Shown here: positions 17,612 to 26,513 of the stretch, in pieces | Position numbering within the stretch: position 1 is the first letter of the stretch | Layout of the letters: every line of letters begins with the position of its first letter | DNA from: Lactiplantibacillus nangangensis | GTDB taxonomy: Bacteria; Bacillota; Bacilli; Lactobacillales; Lactobacillaceae | Direction: 5' to 3' | NCBI RefSeq assembly: GCF_005405065.1 | Contig: NZ_BJDI01000015.1 | Span: 1-64,000, forward strand | DNA length: 64,000 nucleotides | Translations under genes and position numbers: made by a program | Notes under the pieces: generated by a model | Database searches by the model: none | Told to the model about the DNA's origin: nothing | What the model saw: the letters and a program-made list of their open reading frames with translations, nothing else

Positions 17612-18421
17612 TTATTGATTAAGCAAATTCTGTTTAACGAGCCGTGCCAAATAATTTTCTTGCAACAGGTTGCCGTGGTTAATGTCTTTTTGATTGATGG
17701 TCATGGCGTTATAGCGCGTGACCTCGTTCATAAATAGCTTACTCCCAGCGGTCACACTGGATAGCGGCACAACATGGTCGTCACCGTCACCGGCGTCACC
17801 CGCAATGTTGATTACGGTATGCAAGGCTTTGAAGTGGGTCTTATTCGCTAATAATGGTTTGTATAAGGTATCATCAGGTTGCTTTTCACTAGTACCCAAG
17901 AATGGCGTCCCAATCAGCATTAAATCATGAATTGGAAATGGCTTATCCGTTGCCAAGCCAGCGGCATACCGACTGAAAATTAAGCCACCGTTGGAATAAC
18001 CGAGCCCATTGGCCGTCGTGAACTTGTAATGTTTGACCAGATAGCGCATGGCGTTCGCGAGTCCTTTGGTTTGGTCAATGATGGTGTCATTGGTATCAGC
18101 ACTATTTTCAAAGAAAATGACGACTAAAGTATCGTTGAGCTGCGTATTTTTGACCCGCGTTGAAGTCGCTGAAACGCTCAAATCTTTCGCAACGGTCACG
18201 TTGATGACGGGATGAGGTTGCGTTGCATCCAAAGTTTTGATCAATTGGTCAAAATCTTCGCGGCGGCTATTGCTTCCAGCAATCATGATTAACGGGCGTT
18301 TTTGACCGGTGATCACGTGACTGGCCTGATCAGTATGAAGTTGGGTGATTAGGCCCAAGCCGATGATTGATAAGAGGAATGTTAGCGAAATAATTAATCC
18401 CCATTTAAGCTTTTTGGGCAT
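17612..18421 (-). CDS. Alpha/beta hydrolase, DUF915 family, membrane-anchored
   Basis: The 269-residue protein has an N-terminal hydrophobic anchor (about residues 7-27), so it is exported. The nucleophile elbow is GYSNGG (about residue 141), and the oxyanion region is LIMIAGSNSRREDF near 45. A late conserved DHVVPLSS supplies the acid/histidine region, with a further H near NHGNLL at the end. DUF915 proteins are Lactobacillus surface hydrolases of unsettled substrate, probably esters or lipids. Only 17 bases separate it from the carbonic anhydrase gene upstream, so the two are likely cotranscribed. Confidence 0.85.
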   Translation of the reverse strand: MPKKLKWGLIISLTFLLSIIGLGLITQLHTDQASHVITGQKRPLIMIAGSNSRREDFDQLIKTLDATQPHPVINVTVAKDLSVSATSTRVKNTQLNDTLVVIFFENSADTNDTIIDQTKGLANAMRYLVKHYKFTTANGLGYSNGGLIFSRYAAGLATDKPFPIHDLMLIGTPFLGTSEKQPDDTLYKPLLANKTHFKALHTVINIAGDAGDGDDHVVPLSSVTAGSKLFMNEVTRYNAMTINQKDINHGNLLQENYLARLVKQNLLNQ

Positions 18422-18438
18422 AGTCCCACCTCATTTTT

Positions 18439-19080
18439 TTAGAGTCGTTCGGCAATGACTGGACGATCGTTTAACTGCTGAACTTGTCGATTGTTCGGCT
18501 GACTAAATAATGCTTGGTAATCAGCCAGTTGTTTTTCGCCGAGCATGACGCTGTCTGCACAAACGTACCATTCCACGGTTTCGGTTAATGGTGGGGTGGT
18601 CAGTGAGCCTAAGTAATGGTAGACCGTTCCAGTGACTGGCAATAGTTCTGTTAGGTCGATTGGTTCAGTTAAGGCGTGGCTGGCATTTGGGGTCAGCTGG
18701 TCTAACAGCCCTTGAAAACTAGGATTAGGCTTGCCGATTCGACCAAAAATTGCGATGACGGCGAGTTGACCGGTGGCACTGCGATGGACAAGATGCCATT
18801 CGATTGGTGCGGCTTGACCGTCGATTAAATGTTCAGCAGGTGTGTGAAAATGAATTTGTTCAAAGTCAAAGTCGCGGTCGTTCAAGTAAGCCGCGCCAGT
18901 CCCGGTCGCTTTAATGGTCGTTGCGTCACCGGTGATTTCTTTAGCTTGATACAAGCCACGCCAGCTAATAGCTGAAAGTTGTGAAGCCGTGACTGTGGCT
19001 GTTTGAATATCGATTGGGGATTGGAATTTGCCGCCAACTGGTTGCCAGTCGGCTTGGGTTGAATAGTCTAATGTTGTCAT
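18439..19080 (-). CDS. Alpha-class carbonic anhydrase
   Basis: It interconverts CO2 and bicarbonate, the substrate needed by carbamoyl phosphate synthetase and PurK/PurE, both in this window. Family marks in the 213-residue protein are QSPIDI near residue 20, the zinc ligands HFH in QIHFHTPAEH near 76, the third histidine in EWHLVH near 95, and YLGSLTTPPLTETVEWYV near 156. No signal peptide is visible, whereas many bacterial alpha enzymes are exported, so this one is probably cytoplasmic. It is a compact member of the family. The DUF915 gene follows in the same operon. Confidence 0.92.
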   Translation of the reverse strand: MTTLDYSTQADWQPVGGKFQSPIDIQTATVTASQLSAISWRGLYQAKEITGDATTIKATGTGAAYLNDRDFDFEQIHFHTPAEHLIDGQAAPIEWHLVHRSATGQLAVIAIFGRIGKPNPSFQGLLDQLTPNASHALTEPIDLTELLPVTGTVYHYLGSLTTPPLTETVEWYVCADSVMLGEKQLADYQALFSQPNNRQVQQLNDRPVIAERL

Positions 19081-19325
19081 GTGAAACCTCCGTAAATGAT
19101 GTCTTAAGGTCTATTTTCTCACGGTCGCTGACTTTGTCAATTAATGGTGAATCTTTTTACCAATTCAGGTCGGCCACAATGTTAAAATGGACAGTAGGCG
19201 GTGATGTTTTAGTTATACTGATTAATTGTGCTTGTAACTGACATAACCGATGTGGAAAACTTGATGATTGATAGGATTAAATACGCTACTTTTCTAACTT
19301 GGCTATGAGTTTAATCTAGCCGAGA

Positions 19326-19464
19326 GAGTAAGCAATTTTAGTGCTCAGTGGTGAAATTTTACTTAGTCGAGGGGGTTACTCGGCTTAGTAAAAGCCCGGT
19401 TTGCGAGACCGTCCTTTGGCTCGCAACCGTGGCCACCACGTTCCAGCACTAAAATTGCTTGCTC
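19326..19464. repeat. Structured repeat family B, copy 1
   Basis: Terminal arms AAGCAATTTTAGTGCT (19330-19345) and AGCACTAAAATTGCTT (19445-19460) are perfect complements. They enclose a core of about 100 bases nearly identical to 24488-24590. The core has its own helices: GTGGTG with CACCAC, TTTTACTTAGTCGAG with CTCGGCTTAGTAAAA, and GGTTTGCGAG with CTCGCAACC. It lies in the gap between the carbonic anhydrase and phosphatase genes. Nothing else was recognised in this gap. Confidence 0.8.
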
Positions 19465-19532
19465 GGTAGGCGGCAAGTGATATCAATCAGACAATTTCCA
19501 GCAATAAATTCATAGAATAGGTGGCAGGACTC

Positions 19533-20324
19533 ATGGCAAATGAACGATTATTACCGATTCAAAAAGGCTTCAATTTTCGTGAACTCGGTGGCTATCAAAC
19601 GAAAGATGGTCATCAGCTCAAATGGCATAAATTAATTCGGAGTGGCGGCTTAGACGAACTGACCCAAGCTGATCTGAAATTTTTAGATGAGTACGGCGTG
19701 CGTTATGATGTTGATTTTCGCTCACCACAAGAAGTTTTAGATAGTCCGGATCGAGTTCCTGGCAATGCCAAATACTTATACGCGCCCGTTTTTAACGTGG
19801 ACGAAACCAAAAATTCAGACGGCACCGATAAAATGACGGCTGACTTGGAAACTCACCCTGATAGTGGTTACCGCCACATGTTGAAAGTTTATCGGATGGT
19901 GGTCAACGAACATCACGCGAAGCTTGAATATCGCCGGTTCTTCGATGCATTGTTGGCGAACGACCAACCAAACGAATCGTTACTCTTCCATTGTACGGCG
20001 GGTAAAGACCGGACTGGGATGGGTGCGGTCTACTTACTGACAGCACTAGGCGTTGAGCCAGAGACCATTCGAGAAGATTACTTGCTGACTAATTCCGCTT
20101 CGGCGGCCCGCATTGATGGCGCAGTGGCGGATGCCCAAAAACAGGGTGCTAGTTCGGATACGGTCGAAAGTATCCGGGCCTTGTGGTCAGTTAACGATGA
20201 TTATTTAGACGCAGCCTTATCTGAAATCAAGCATCAATCTGGCAACATTGAACATTACTTGCGGACAGAATTGAAGTTGACCAAAACCGAAATCATGCGG
20301 TTGCGTGAGTTATATTTAGACTAA
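19533..20324 (+). CDS. Tyrosine-protein phosphatase (DSP-like, Y_phosphatase3)
   Basis: The 263-residue protein carries the Cys-based phosphatase signature HCTAGKDRTG near residue 154 (C-x5-R). The N-terminal FNFRELGGYQTKDGHQLKW is typical of the bacterial tyrosine phosphatase/IphP group. It may act on phosphotyrosine or phosphoinositide-like substrates; which is not known here. ATG at 19533 is preferred to the GTG at 19521 because of the AGGTGGCAGGA region just upstream. It lies 15 bases before lipoate ligase and is probably cotranscribed. Confidence 0.88.
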   Translation: MANERLLPIQKGFNFRELGGYQTKDGHQLKWHKLIRSGGLDELTQADLKFLDEYGVRYDVDFRSPQEVLDSPDRVPGNAKYLYAPVFNVDETKNSDGTDKMTADLETHPDSGYRHMLKVYRMVVNEHHAKLEYRRFFDALLANDQPNESLLFHCTAGKDRTGMGAVYLLTALGVEPETIREDYLLTNSASAARIDGAVADAQKQGASSDTVESIRALWSVNDDYLDAALSEIKHQSGNIEHYLRTELKLTKTEIMRLRELYLD

Positions 20325-20339
20325 GCGGGAAGTGACAGT

Positions 20340-21365
20340 ATGCGTTATTTAACTAGTCCTAGTCACGATATTCGGACTAACTTGGCGATTGAAACTTATT
20401 TAATGGCACATGCCGATTTATCCGAACCAATTTTGTACTTCTATATTAATTCGCCATGCATTATTGTCGGACGCTACCAGAACGTCTTGGCTGAAATTAA
20501 CCAAGCTTACGTTGAACAGCAAAAAATCATTTTAACGCGACGAACTTCTGGTGGCGGCGCAGTCTTTGATGACCTCGGCAATGTCAGCTTCAGTTTTATT
20601 ACGAAAGATGACGGGAACGGTTTTGGCAATTTCAAGCGTTTCACGGCGCCAGTGTTAAAAGCGTTGCATACGATGGGCGCAACTGGTGCGGAGATGAGTG
20701 GTCGTAACGACTTATTGATCGATGGTAAGAAGTTTTCTGGCAATGCGATGCATGTGGAAAATGGTCGCTTATTTTCGCATGGCACCTTGATGTACGATGT
20801 TGATCAATCGCAAATTGTCAAAGCTTTAACGGTGCCCGCCGATAAAATGGCGTCCAAAGGGATCAAATCGGTACGCAGTCGGGTCACCAATTTGCGGCCG
20901 TATTTAGCACCAGAATATCAACATTTAACCATTGAAGCTTTTCGTGACACGTTAGCGCGTGAAATCCTTGGGGTGACTGACCTAGCTTCGGCTAAAACTT
21001 ACCCTTTGGATAACGAAGCCCAAGCCGGTGTCGCAGCGTTGAATCAAAAGTATTTTAAGAATTGGGATTGGATCTATGGCCAATCACCAGCTTTTGAACT
21101 GAAACATCGGCGGCATTTCACTGCCGGCACGGTCGAGTTTCGCTTAAATATTGCAGCTGGTCGAATCGCTGATTTAACTGTCTATGGTGATTTCTTTGGG
21201 TCACAACCGGTCCAGCCAGTGTTGGATCACTTAAAAGGTGTGAAATACACGCGGGCAGCAGTGACCACCGCGTTAGCTGATTTAGACTTGACCCAGTACT
21301 TTGGCCAGATTGAACGTGAAGCCTTGATCGATTTGATTGTTGAACAGGGTGACGCGCAAAAGTAA
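20340..21365 (+). CDS. lplA: Lipoate-protein ligase A
   Basis: It activates free lipoate with ATP and transfers it to E2 subunits of 2-oxoacid dehydrogenases and to GcvH. The 341-residue length fits LplA: a large catalytic domain (about 1-245) with the RRTSGGGAVFDDLGN region (near 70-84) that binds lipoyl-AMP, GRNDLLIDGKKFSGNAMH near 120-137, and a small C-terminal domain. GGAAG lies before the ATG. It follows the phosphatase gene and ends with a terminator hairpin. Confidence 0.92.
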   Translation: MRYLTSPSHDIRTNLAIETYLMAHADLSEPILYFYINSPCIIVGRYQNVLAEINQAYVEQQKIILTRRTSGGGAVFDDLGNVSFSFITKDDGNGFGNFKRFTAPVLKALHTMGATGAEMSGRNDLLIDGKKFSGNAMHVENGRLFSHGTLMYDVDQSQIVKALTVPADKMASKGIKSVRSRVTNLRPYLAPEYQHLTIEAFRDTLAREILGVTDLASAKTYPLDNEAQAGVAALNQKYFKNWDWIYGQSPAFELKHRRHFTAGTVEFRLNIAAGRIADLTVYGDFFGSQPVQPVLDHLKGVKYTRAAVTTALADLDLTQYFGQIEREALIDLIVEQGDAQK

Positions 21366-21372
21366 GCGTATA

Positions 21373-21403
21373 AAAGGGTTGTCAGCAGTGACAACTTTTT
21401 TTA
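21373..21403 (+). terminator. lplA terminator
   Basis: GGGTTGTCA and TGACAACTTTTTTT pair with a short CAGCAG-like loop, followed by seven T. Confidence 0.85.
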
Positions 21404-21616
21404 ACATAAAATGTAACCGTTTTAAAATATTGTTTTGCTTTATATCGTGAAATCATTTACAATGTAGTCATCGATAATTATTTTATATAAAAACGACTGA
21501 TGATTAAGCAAATTCAGGTAACCAGTTCTACTTATCACTGCGGTGGTGAACCAATCGGTAGGCGGCAAAAACACTAGTCTAGTTGTTAAATCCAATGGAA
21601 AAAGGAGTTCTGAAAA

Positions 21617-22225
21617 ATGCACAAGTTTGTAGCTATCGTTGGGAGTAATTCTGATGACTCGACGAATCGAAAGTTATTACAGTTCATGAAAAGACATTTT
21701 GCAGCTCAAGCTGAAATTGACTTGGTTGAAATCAAAGATTTACCAATGTTCAATAAGCCAGAAAATCGTCAGGTCCCAGCTGCGGCCACGGCTATTGCTG
21801 AAAAAATCGATCAAGCGGACGGCGTCATCATTAGTACGCCAGAATATGATCATTCAGCACCAGCCGTGTTAATGAACGCGCTGGAATGGTTGTCATTTCA
21901 TATTCATCCCTTTGTGGATAAACCTGTCATGATTATTGGCGCGTCATATGGGTCACTCGGGACGTCACGGGCGCAAGCGCATCTCCGTCAAATCCTGGAT
22001 TCACCTGAATTACGTGCTCGAATCATGCCAAGCTCTGAATTTTTATTAGGGCATTCATTACAAGCTTTTGATGATGAAGGCAATCTGGTGGATCAACAAA
22101 AATTAGCAAAATTAACGGGCTTATTCACCGATTTTCAAACTTTCGTGGATATTACGAAAGAATTGAATCATGCGAATGAAGTGAACCGTAAAGAAGTTCA
22201 GAATGTCAACTGGGACAAGCTATAG
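21617..22225 (+). CDS. NADPH-dependent FMN reductase-like flavoprotein
   Basis: The 202-residue flavodoxin-like protein opens with the FMN phosphate loop VAIVGSNSDDSTNRKLL, has DLPMFN near residue 47 and STPEYDHSAPAVLMNALEWLS near 72-92, all typical of the FMN_red family (azo/chromate/quinone reductases). GGAG lies at good distance before the ATG. It is paralogous to the first domain of the next gene, 16 bases downstream, so the two form an operon and probably a functional pair. Confidence 0.88.
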   Translation: MHKFVAIVGSNSDDSTNRKLLQFMKRHFAAQAEIDLVEIKDLPMFNKPENRQVPAAATAIAEKIDQADGVIISTPEYDHSAPAVLMNALEWLSFHIHPFVDKPVMIIGASYGSLGTSRAQAHLRQILDSPELRARIMPSSEFLLGHSLQAFDDEGNLVDQQKLAKLTGLFTDFQTFVDITKELNHANEVNRKEVQNVNWDKL

Positions 22226-22241
22226 ATAGGAGTTTTGTGAC

Positions 22242-23558
22242 ATGAAATTAGTTGGAATCGCCGGCTCCGTTGCGGATAAATCTTACAACCGGCTACTATT
22301 AAAGTTTATTGCCAATCATTTTAGTGACACTGTGGATGTCGAAATCCTCGATATTCAAGATGTCCCAATGTTTAACCAAAGTGATGATCAGACTGACAGT
22401 GAATCAGTTCAATATTTGAGTAACAAGATTAAACAAGCTGACGGGGTCATTATTGCGACGCCAGAACATAATCATACGATTACGGCCAGCTTGAAGAGTG
22501 TGATCGAATGGTTGTCGTATAAGATTCACCCGTTATCAGGCAAGCCAGTGATGATTGTTGGGGCTTCTTACTACGATCAAGGGTCATCGCGAGCGCAACT
22601 GAACTTGCGTCAGATTTTGGAATCACCAGGTGTTGATGCCATCGTGATGCCCGGAAATGAATTTTTGCTAGGCGAAGTCAAAGACGCGTTTGATGATCAG
22701 CACAATTTAAAGGACGCGCGGACAGTCGGTTTCTTGAAAGAAACGCTCGATAAGTTCGTTAAGTTTGTTAAAGTCATCAATACGATGAATGGGCCAGCCG
22801 CAGATGATGGCTGGAAGTCCGAAGATTTAGAGTCACACGGCAAAGTTGAAACAACCATTGAAGGCGTGGATATGCACGCGGCAGATTGGGTCGAAAAAGC
22901 GTCAGCCAAGACCCACGCGGCGTCCGGTGACGACTATGTTGAGTTGGATCGTGGTGTTTTGACGGTCAACCAATTGAATTACTTCTTGAATTCCATGCCA
23001 ATGGAACTAACGTATGCGGATGCGAATAATCAATTTATTTATTACAATCACAATGCGGATGCCAAGGATATGTTAGCCTCACGGACACCGGCGCAAGCGG
23101 GTAACCCGATGGCAGACTGTCATCCAAAGCGGGCAATTCCACATGTGCAACAAGTGATTCACATGTTGCGGACGGGCAAGACTGATTTGTTCAAACTCCC
23201 CGTACCGGGAAATGGTCCCGACAAGTACGTCATGCATTATTATCAAGCGATGCACGATGCTAAGGGAGAATATAAAGGAATTAATGAATTGGTCCTCGAT
23301 ATTATGCCAATCGTTAAGTACTACCTCTCCCATACTGGTCAAGTGTTAGCCAAAAATCCGAATGCCAAGACGGATGCTGTTTCTGGCGCTTCTGCTAAAG
23401 CAGCGACACCAAAGCCAGACAGTGTTTCCGGTGCGTCCGCGGACGTTGCCCCCGAAGCACCTGATGAGGTCTCCGGTGCTTCGGCAGATCCAGAACCAGT
23501 GACACCAGCACAACCTGAAGTTGACAGTGTTTCTGGGGCTTCTGGTAATGATAACTAA
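22242..23558 (+). CDS. FMN reductase-PAS fusion with a four-fold VSGAS tail
   Basis: In this 438-residue multidomain protein, residues 1-180 form a flavodoxin-like FMN reductase ([38 protein letters not shown]). After a linker, residues about 235-355 form a PAS domain of the DUF438-associated type ([20 protein letters not shown], then DCHPKRAI). The last 61 residues are a low-complexity P/A/D tail with four copies of D-x-V-S-G-A-S near residues 378, 393, 408 and 428, the first three exactly 15 residues apart. D-x-x-S/T-G-A-S/T is the consensus for covalent FMN attachment by ApbE flavin transferases. I infer a cytoplasmic electron-transfer protein with up to four tethered FMNs; flavinylation is unproven. 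It sits in an operon with its single-domain paralogue. Confidence 0.85.
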   Translation: MKLVGIAGSVADKSYNRLLLKFIANHFSDTVDVEILDIQDVPMFNQSDDQTDSESVQYLSNKIKQADGVIIATPEHNHTITASLKSVIEWLSYKIHPLSGKPVMIVGASYYDQGSSRAQLNLRQILESPGVDAIVMPGNEFLLGEVKDAFDDQHNLKDARTVGFLKETLDKFVKFVKVINTMNGPAADDGWKSEDLESHGKVETTIEGVDMHAADWVEKASAKTHAASGDDYVELDRGVLTVNQLNYFLNSMPMELTYADANNQFIYYNHNADAKDMLASRTPAQAGNPMADCHPKRAIPHVQQVIHMLRTGKTDLFKLPVPGNGPDKYVMHYYQAMHDAKGEYKGINELVLDIMPIVKYYLSHTGQVLAKNPNAKTDAVSGASAKAATPKPDSVSGASADVAPEAPDEVSGASADPEPVTPAQPEVDSVSGASGNDN

Positions 23559-23572
23559 AATTTTGTCATAGA

Positions 23573-23617
23573 AATAGGATGAGTAACCAAACCACGGTTG
23601 CTCATCCTATTTTTTTA
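23573..23617. terminator. Bidirectional terminator
   Basis: AGGATGAGTAACC and GGTTGCTCATCCT form a stem followed by seven T, between the PAS fusion gene and the convergent small gene. Confidence 0.88.
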
Positions 23618-23812
23618 GGAATGTTTTGGTTTAAGTTCAAAAAATGAATTCCAAATGCTGGCACAAGCGAGAATGAAAATAATCGGGTAGGTGAAAATAT
23701 CACCGGCAGTGATCATGGTGTGTGGGAAACCAAAAATGGTGACCCAGACAAACACGAGTCCCAACCAGAAACCGAATGACTTATAAAAAGAAATGGGTCG
23801 TTTTAATTGCAT
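23615..23812 (-). CDS. Small two-helix membrane protein
   Basis: The 65-residue product has two hydrophobic segments (about 11-30 and 37-57). GGAGAGAAGG precedes the ATG at 23812. It is a lone gene of unknown function, convergent with the FMN reductase operon. Confidence 0.7.
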   Translation of the reverse strand: MQLKRPISFYKSFGFWLGLVFVWVTIFGFPHTMITAGDIFTYPIIFILACASIWNSFFELKPKHS

Positions 23813-24009
23813 CTCGATGCCTTCTCTCCGAATGAGGCCATCTGTCCTAAAAACGATACGAACGATTCGATGGCTGTCAGGACAAATGGTTAGCCTAATC
23901 TCAAAATTAATTAAGCAACGCTAGTTTAGAACCGAGGGCCATCAAAGTATAGGTGAAAGTTTCGAAATGGCTGAGGTGTTTTAAATTTAAAGCCAGCGCA
24001 TGTTAGTTC

Positions 24010-24240
24010 ATTAAAGATTGAAAGTGGGGACAGCCGCTTCCGGTTGGCACTGATTGCATGCGGTCGTGGGACCGGGGCCAGCCTGAAAAGCGGTCTGCCC
24101 CCTCGTTTGGAACAGTTGCGAAAGGCGCAATTGTCCCGAACGGTCCGTGGTGTAAAGCCGGAAAAATCGCCGACTTAACGCCACCTTCACGACCGATACA
24201 ATCAGTGCCAACCTCCAGCTATTTTAGTGGCGTTAGCTGA
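24010..24240. repeat. Structured repeat family A, copy 2 (diverged)
   Basis: This is the most diverged full copy. The terminal helix is GGTTGGCACTGATTG (24042-24056) with CAATCAGTGCCAACC (24199-24213), perfect over 15 bp although the sequence differs from other copies. The inner helix CGGTCGTG/CACGACCG is likewise complementary but different. The conserved GGTCCGTGGTGTAA segment and the GTGGTGT/ACGCCAC helix are retained. Confidence 0.8.
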
Positions 24241-24471
24241 ATAGGGGGTGTTTAAAATGATGTTTACTAGCATCGCCAACGTTGAATAACTTTTCTGAAC
24301 AATTGAGTCTGAGTGATCTTAGTAATTAGTCTAAGGTTACTGGTTATACTTTGGCAGACATGCTCTCAGTACTGCCATTCTGATTGAGAACTCACTAAAA
24401 GTCGTCAGTTTCTTGTTCTGAACTGGGTCGTTGCTGTTTCAGTTTCTAAAAAGAATGTTTTACCTAGCGCA

Positions 24472-24609
24472 GGACGGTCTGGATGACTCTCAGTGGTGAA
24501 ATTTTACTTAGTCGAGGGGTTTACTCGGCTTAGTAAAAGCCCGGTTTACGAGACCGCACTTTGGCTCGTAACCGTGGCCACCACGTTCCAGCGTCGATCC
24601 AGACCGTCC
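24472..24609. repeat. Structured repeat family B, copy 2
   Basis: The core (24488-24590) nearly matches copy 1. The outer helix has a wholly different sequence, GGACGGTCTGGAT (24472-24484) with ATCCAGACCGTCC (24597-24609), plus GAC/GTC. The inner arm changes as a pair: TACGAG/CTCGTA here, TGCGAG/CTCGCA in copy 1. It lies in the 1.1-kb gap before purE. Confidence 0.8.
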
Positions 24610-24807
24610 GGAGCGGCAATGAGCCCCGATTTCAAAGTTATCAAGCAAACACGCCACAAAAAGTATCGTTCGTAAATTACTAATAAAAGGATTTATAATT
24701 AAAATCCAGCTAAACCCGTTGATTTGGTGGTCAACCTAACCAATCGCCAACACGACGGATATAAAATTAATAATGTTAAACTTAACTAAGTTAATAGCCA
24801 TTTTAAT

Positions 24808-24884
24808 AAACACGAACATTAAAACGTTAATTAATCGATAAAGTTAAGAAATTCGTTGACAGCGACTAGTGAGGTTGTTAAACT
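24808..24884 (+). promoter_or_regulatory. purE operon promoter with PurBox
   Basis: -35 TTGACA (24856-24861), a 17-base spacer and -10 TAAACT (24879-24884) precede purE. AAACACGAACATT at 24808-24820 fits the PurBox AWWWCCGAACWWT at 11 of 13 positions. Its central G is about 77 bases before the expected start of transcription, close to the spacing known for activation by PurR in Lactococcus. A degenerate inverted half-site follows. Regulation by PurR/PRPP is inferred. Confidence 0.7.
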
Positions 24885-24914
24885 TATCATGAAAACAAAG
24901 AAAGAAGGATTGAG

Positions 24915-25397
24915 ATGGCGAAAGTTGGTTTAGTGATGGGGTCAATCTCGGATTGGCCAACGATGCAATTAGCTGCTCAGCAATTAACAGCGCTCGGAAT
25001 CGATTACGAACGGCGGGTCATTTCCGCCCATCGGATGCCGGCAACGTTGCAAACATACGGTGAACAAGCTGCTGAACGTGGCTTGCAATTAATTATTGCA
25101 GGCGCGGGCGGTGCCGCACATTTACCGGGTATGTTGGCAGCCAATACGCTGTTGCCAGTCATTGGCGTGCCAATCAAGACGCGGGCATTAAATGGGGTCG
25201 ATTCCTTATTATCAATTGTCCAAATGCCTGCCGGTGTGCCAGTGGCGACGATGGCCATTGGCGACGCGGGCGCTAAAAATGCGGCCTTGATGGCAGCGCA
25301 AATCTTAGGGTTACAAGATGAGAAAATTCAGCAAGCAGTACTTAACTTTCGGCAACGACAACGGCAGGAGGCTGAACAAAGTGAACAGCAATTCTAA
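24915..25397 (+). CDS. purE: N5-carboxyaminoimidazole ribonucleotide mutase
   Basis: It moves the carboxyl group of N5-CAIR to C4, giving CAIR, step 6b of de novo purine synthesis. The 160-residue protein shows the class I PurE marks [10 protein letters not shown] near residue 9, SAHRMP near 40 and [13 protein letters not shown] near 70. It is the first gene of the eleven-gene operon purEKCSQLFMNHD, which runs to 36214 with overlaps or tiny gaps. Its 3' end overlaps purK by 17 bases. Confidence 0.96.
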   Translation: MAKVGLVMGSISDWPTMQLAAQQLTALGIDYERRVISAHRMPATLQTYGEQAAERGLQLIIAGAGGAAHLPGMLAANTLLPVIGVPIKTRALNGVDSLLSIVQMPAGVPVATMAIGDAGAKNAALMAAQILGLQDEKIQQAVLNFRQRQRQEAEQSEQQF

Positions 25398-26511
25398 CCA
25401 GCTCATTTTACCGCCAGCCACGATTGGTATCGTCGGTGGGGGCCAACTTGGTCAAATGATGGCGCTCAGTGCTAAAGCGATGGGTTACCACGTGGGCGTG
25501 CTCGATCCGACACCACAAGCCCCGGCTGCGCAAGTCGCCGATTTTCAAATTACGGCTGCCTACGAAGACAAATCGGCGTTGATTACGTTGGCACAACAAA
25601 GCGATGTCCTCACTTATGAGTTTGAAAATGTTGACGAATCTGCTTTGATTGCTGCTCAACAATATGCACAATTGCCACAAGGCACCGAACTGTTACACAT
25701 CACCGGCAATCGCCTCAACGAAAAACAATTCTTACACGATCACGGGATTCCGGTCACACCATTCGCACCAGTGACCGATGAACAAAGCTTAAATTATGCG
25801 ATTCAGCGTGTCGGCACGCCCGCTATTTTGAAAACAGCCGCGGGAGGCTATGACGGTCATGGTCAAGCTGACTTAATGCAGCCAGAACCGACCACTGAAG
25901 CACTCGACTTATTAAACCAACCTTGTATTTTAGAAGCTCGGCAAGAATTTCGTGCCGAGGTTTCCATCATGGTGACGCGCAGTGCGGCGGGGGTCGTTAC
26001 CGCGTTTCCACTCGTTGAAAATCGTCACCAGCATCACATCTTACACACCACAATTGCACCGGCCAATGTTGGCCCGGCAGTACACGCCGCCGCTCGTAAA
26101 ATCGCAGTTTCCGTCGCGGAAGCCTTGAATTTACGCGGGGTCTTAGGCATTGAATTCTTCGTTTTACCAGATGACACCTTATTAGTGAATGAACTCGCAC
26201 CACGGCCACATAATTCCGGCCATTATACGATTGAAGCATGCAATATTTCTCAATTTGAAGCACATATTCGTAGTATCTGTGGCTTGCCAATTCCAGCCAT
26301 TACACAGTTTGAACCCGCAGTGATGCGTAATTTATTAGGCGATGACTTAACGGTCGCCCGGGAAAACTTAATCAACCATCCCGAATGGCATTTTCACGAT
26401 TACGGTAAAGCTGAGATTAAACCGCAACGAAAAATGGGCCACATCACCGTTTTAAATGCCAATATCGATCAAGCACTCAAGGCACTACAACAATTGAAGG
26501 GAGCACAATAA
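25381..26511 (+). CDS. purK: N5-carboxyaminoimidazole ribonucleotide synthase
   Basis: ATP-grasp enzyme that carboxylates AIR with bicarbonate and ATP to N5-CAIR, the substrate of PurE. The 376-residue protein begins [16 protein letters not shown], has the ATP-grasp lysine/glycine loop in [11 protein letters not shown] near residue 156 and [17 protein letters not shown] near 272. The start is GTG at 25381, since AGGAGG lies just upstream and longer in-frame starts would include purE sequence. Confidence 0.95.
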   Translation: MNSNSNQLILPPATIGIVGGGQLGQMMALSAKAMGYHVGVLDPTPQAPAAQVADFQITAAYEDKSALITLAQQSDVLTYEFENVDESALIAAQQYAQLPQGTELLHITGNRLNEKQFLHDHGIPVTPFAPVTDEQSLNYAIQRVGTPAILKTAAGGYDGHGQADLMQPEPTTEALDLLNQPCILEARQEFRAEVSIMVTRSAAGVVTAFPLVENRHQHHILHTTIAPANVGPAVHAAARKIAVSVAEALNLRGVLGIEFFVLPDDTLLVNELAPRPHNSGHYTIEACNISQFEAHIRSICGLPIPAITQFEPAVMRNLLGDDLTVARENLINHPEWHFHDYGKAEIKPQRKMGHITVLNANIDQALKALQQLKGAQ

Positions 26512-26513
26512 TC

